Shown here piece by piece: positions 63,192 through 64,000 of a stretch of DNA of 64,000 nucleotides. The notes beneath the pieces were generated by a model. That model ran no database searches and was not told the origin of the DNA. It worked only from the letters and a program-made list of their open reading frames with translations. The stretch is taken from contig NZ_JAGHQT010000004.1 of the NCBI RefSeq assembly GCF_017744155.1, positions 124,001 through 188,000 on the forward strand, written 5' to 3'. Position 1 is the stretch's first letter, and every line of letters starts with the position of its first letter. This DNA comes from Endozoicomonas sp. G2_1. GTDB lineage: Bacteria > Pseudomonadota > Gammaproteobacteria > Enterobacterales > Alteromonadaceae. A program made the position numbers and the translations under genes.

Positions 63192-64000
63192 ATGTCTGGT
63201 CAAATTGAAAATGTTAGCCGTCGTCGCTTTTTAAAAAATCTCGGTATCAGCTCAACAGCACTAGTTATTGGCGTGCAATTGCCAGGCTTAAGTTTAATGC
63301 CAAAAGCACTTGCGGCAAGTTCAGATAATGCCGTTTTTGAACCAAGTGTTTATTTGCAAATAGCACAAGACAATACCGTATCAGTCATTGTTCATCGCTC
63401 AGAAATGGGCCAGGGCATTCGCACCAGTATCCCGATGATCTTGGCTGATGAGCTCGAAGCAGATTGGCAACAAGTTAAGGTGATTCAAGGCTTAGGTGAT
63501 AAAAAATACGGTAGCCAAAACACAGATGGTTCGCGCTCTATTCGACGTTTTTATCAGCCATTGAGAGAAGCAGGCGCGTCGGCTCGGATGATGTTGGAAC
63601 AAGCTGCCGCTAATATTTGGCAGGTGCCTGTCGCCCAATGTCAGGCGCAAAGTGGTCATGTTGTTGATAAAGCGGGCGCCCGTCAGCTTACATTTGGCGA
63701 TTTAGTCGCTGCTGCCCAGCAATTGCCATTACCGGAAAAAGACAAGATTGTCTTTAAAGCCAAGCAAGACTTTAACTTTATTGGTAAAGAAAACGTCGCC
63801 TTGGTTGACGGTCATGATATTGCCACCGGCAAAGCGGTTTACGGTTACGACGTTCAATTACCTGAGATGAAAATTGCAGTAATCGCAAGACCACCAGTAT
63901 TGGCCAGTAAAATTAAAAGCTATGACGATAGCGCCGCTAAAAAAGTGCCAGGTGTTATTGCCGTTGTAAAAATGCCTGATGTTGAAGAGCCTGTGCTGTT
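63192..64000 (+). CDS. Molybdopterin-binding large subunit (IorB-like), 3' end missing
   Basis: The frame is open from ATG at 63192 to the end of the window (269 codons visible). The N terminus has a twin-arginine signal (SRRRFLKNLGISSTALVIG), so the subunit, probably with the small subunit as passenger, is exported folded. The following region matches the IorB/aldehyde dehydrogenase Mo-binding domain (HRSEMGQGIRTSIPMILADEL; GYDVQLPEMKIAVIARPP). In this IorB type the cofactor is usually MCD. AAGGAG overlaps the stop of the upstream gene, so the two are coupled. The substrate is unknown. Confidence 0.93.
   Translation, partial: MSGQIENVSRRRFLKNLGISSTALVIGVQLPGLSLMPKALAASSDNAVFEPSVYLQIAQDNTVSVIVHRSEMGQGIRTSIPMILADELEADWQQVKVIQGLGDKKYGSQNTDGSRSIRRFYQPLREAGASARMMLEQAAANIWQVPVAQCQAQSGHVVDKAGARQLTFGDLVAAAQQLPLPEKDKIVFKAKQDFNFIGKENVALVDGHDIATGKAVYGYDVQLPEMKIAVIARPPVLASKIKSYDDSAAKKVPGVIAVVKMPDVEEPVL

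Noticed and set aside
1-64000. Prophage, integron, complete IS, CRISPR, tRNA or rRNA genes
   Set aside because: No transposase, integrase, structural phage gene, regularly spaced repeat or recognisable tRNA/rRNA sequence was seen when reading both strands.

Overview
The window looks like chromosomal DNA of a marine gammaproteobacterium of the order Alteromonadales, most likely Colwelliaceae (Colwellia or Thalassotalea type). This is inferred from the protein sequences, the moderate-to-low G+C, the pqiABC, btu and aroF-tyrA/pheA arrangements, and related palindromic intergenic elements. No tRNA, rRNA, CRISPR array, prophage or complete insertion sequence was seen. Most of the window is ordinary core genome, with a few accessory islands.

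Layout. 1-4.4 kb (+): rluD (5' end outside the window), pgeF and clpB, the last behind a sigma-32-like promoter. 4.4-8.8 kb (-): pqiABC, preceded by three small unknown genes, one PspB-like. 8.9-9.34 kb (-): three tandem small-RNA-like units, each with the same promoter architecture (GAACT, exactly 15 bp, then TCTYA) and each ending in a hairpin plus U8. This is the most interesting feature here and I know of no description of it. 9.4-14.8 kb (-): mmuM, arfB, an S9 peptidase and radA. 15.1-17.6 kb (+): a large protein with two PilZ domains. 17.7-24.1 kb: serB/ytjB, yjjV, argS and prfC. 24.5-27.1 kb: a secreted unknown protein, a PEP-CTERM DUF1194 protein and an SR-rich membrane protein.

27.1-32.0 kb is a nitric-oxide signalling locus. 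It holds an H-NOX heme sensor and a soluble histidine kinase (-), divergent from a response regulator with a degenerate HD-GYP domain and an NtrC-type response regulator (+). 32.0-36.6 kb is a bufferin-type copper RiPP locus: the DUF2282 precursor, the DUF692 MNIO enzyme, the DUF2063 partner and DoxX. A thioredoxin, a YHS protein and a divergent AraC regulator lie upstream. It is followed by ahpF, ahpC and a hemolysin III-type membrane protein.

40.1-46.0 kb (-) is a cobalamin uptake locus in two units, each headed by a cobalamin riboswitch: btuB, and btuD-btuC-cobO-btuF. A chemoreceptor with a periplasmic heme-c motif follows (46.4-48.0 kb). 48.5-50.8 kb holds aroF-tyrA, and pheA (57.4-58.5 kb) has its own Phe-codon leader peptide and attenuator. 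Between them are a thioredoxin-like lipoprotein, an outer-membrane barrel, an RND efflux pair and a glutaredoxin. The window ends with a penicillin-acylase-family enzyme, an unknown small protein, and a molybdenum hydroxylase cluster (mocA-like, 2Fe-2S subunit, large subunit cut by the window end).

Connections: the sRNA-like units carry a TTTCATG-type segment complementary to CATGAAA start regions. In this window the best match is the btuB start, giving a testable link between a predicted envelope-stress sRNA array and the riboswitch-controlled B12 receptor.
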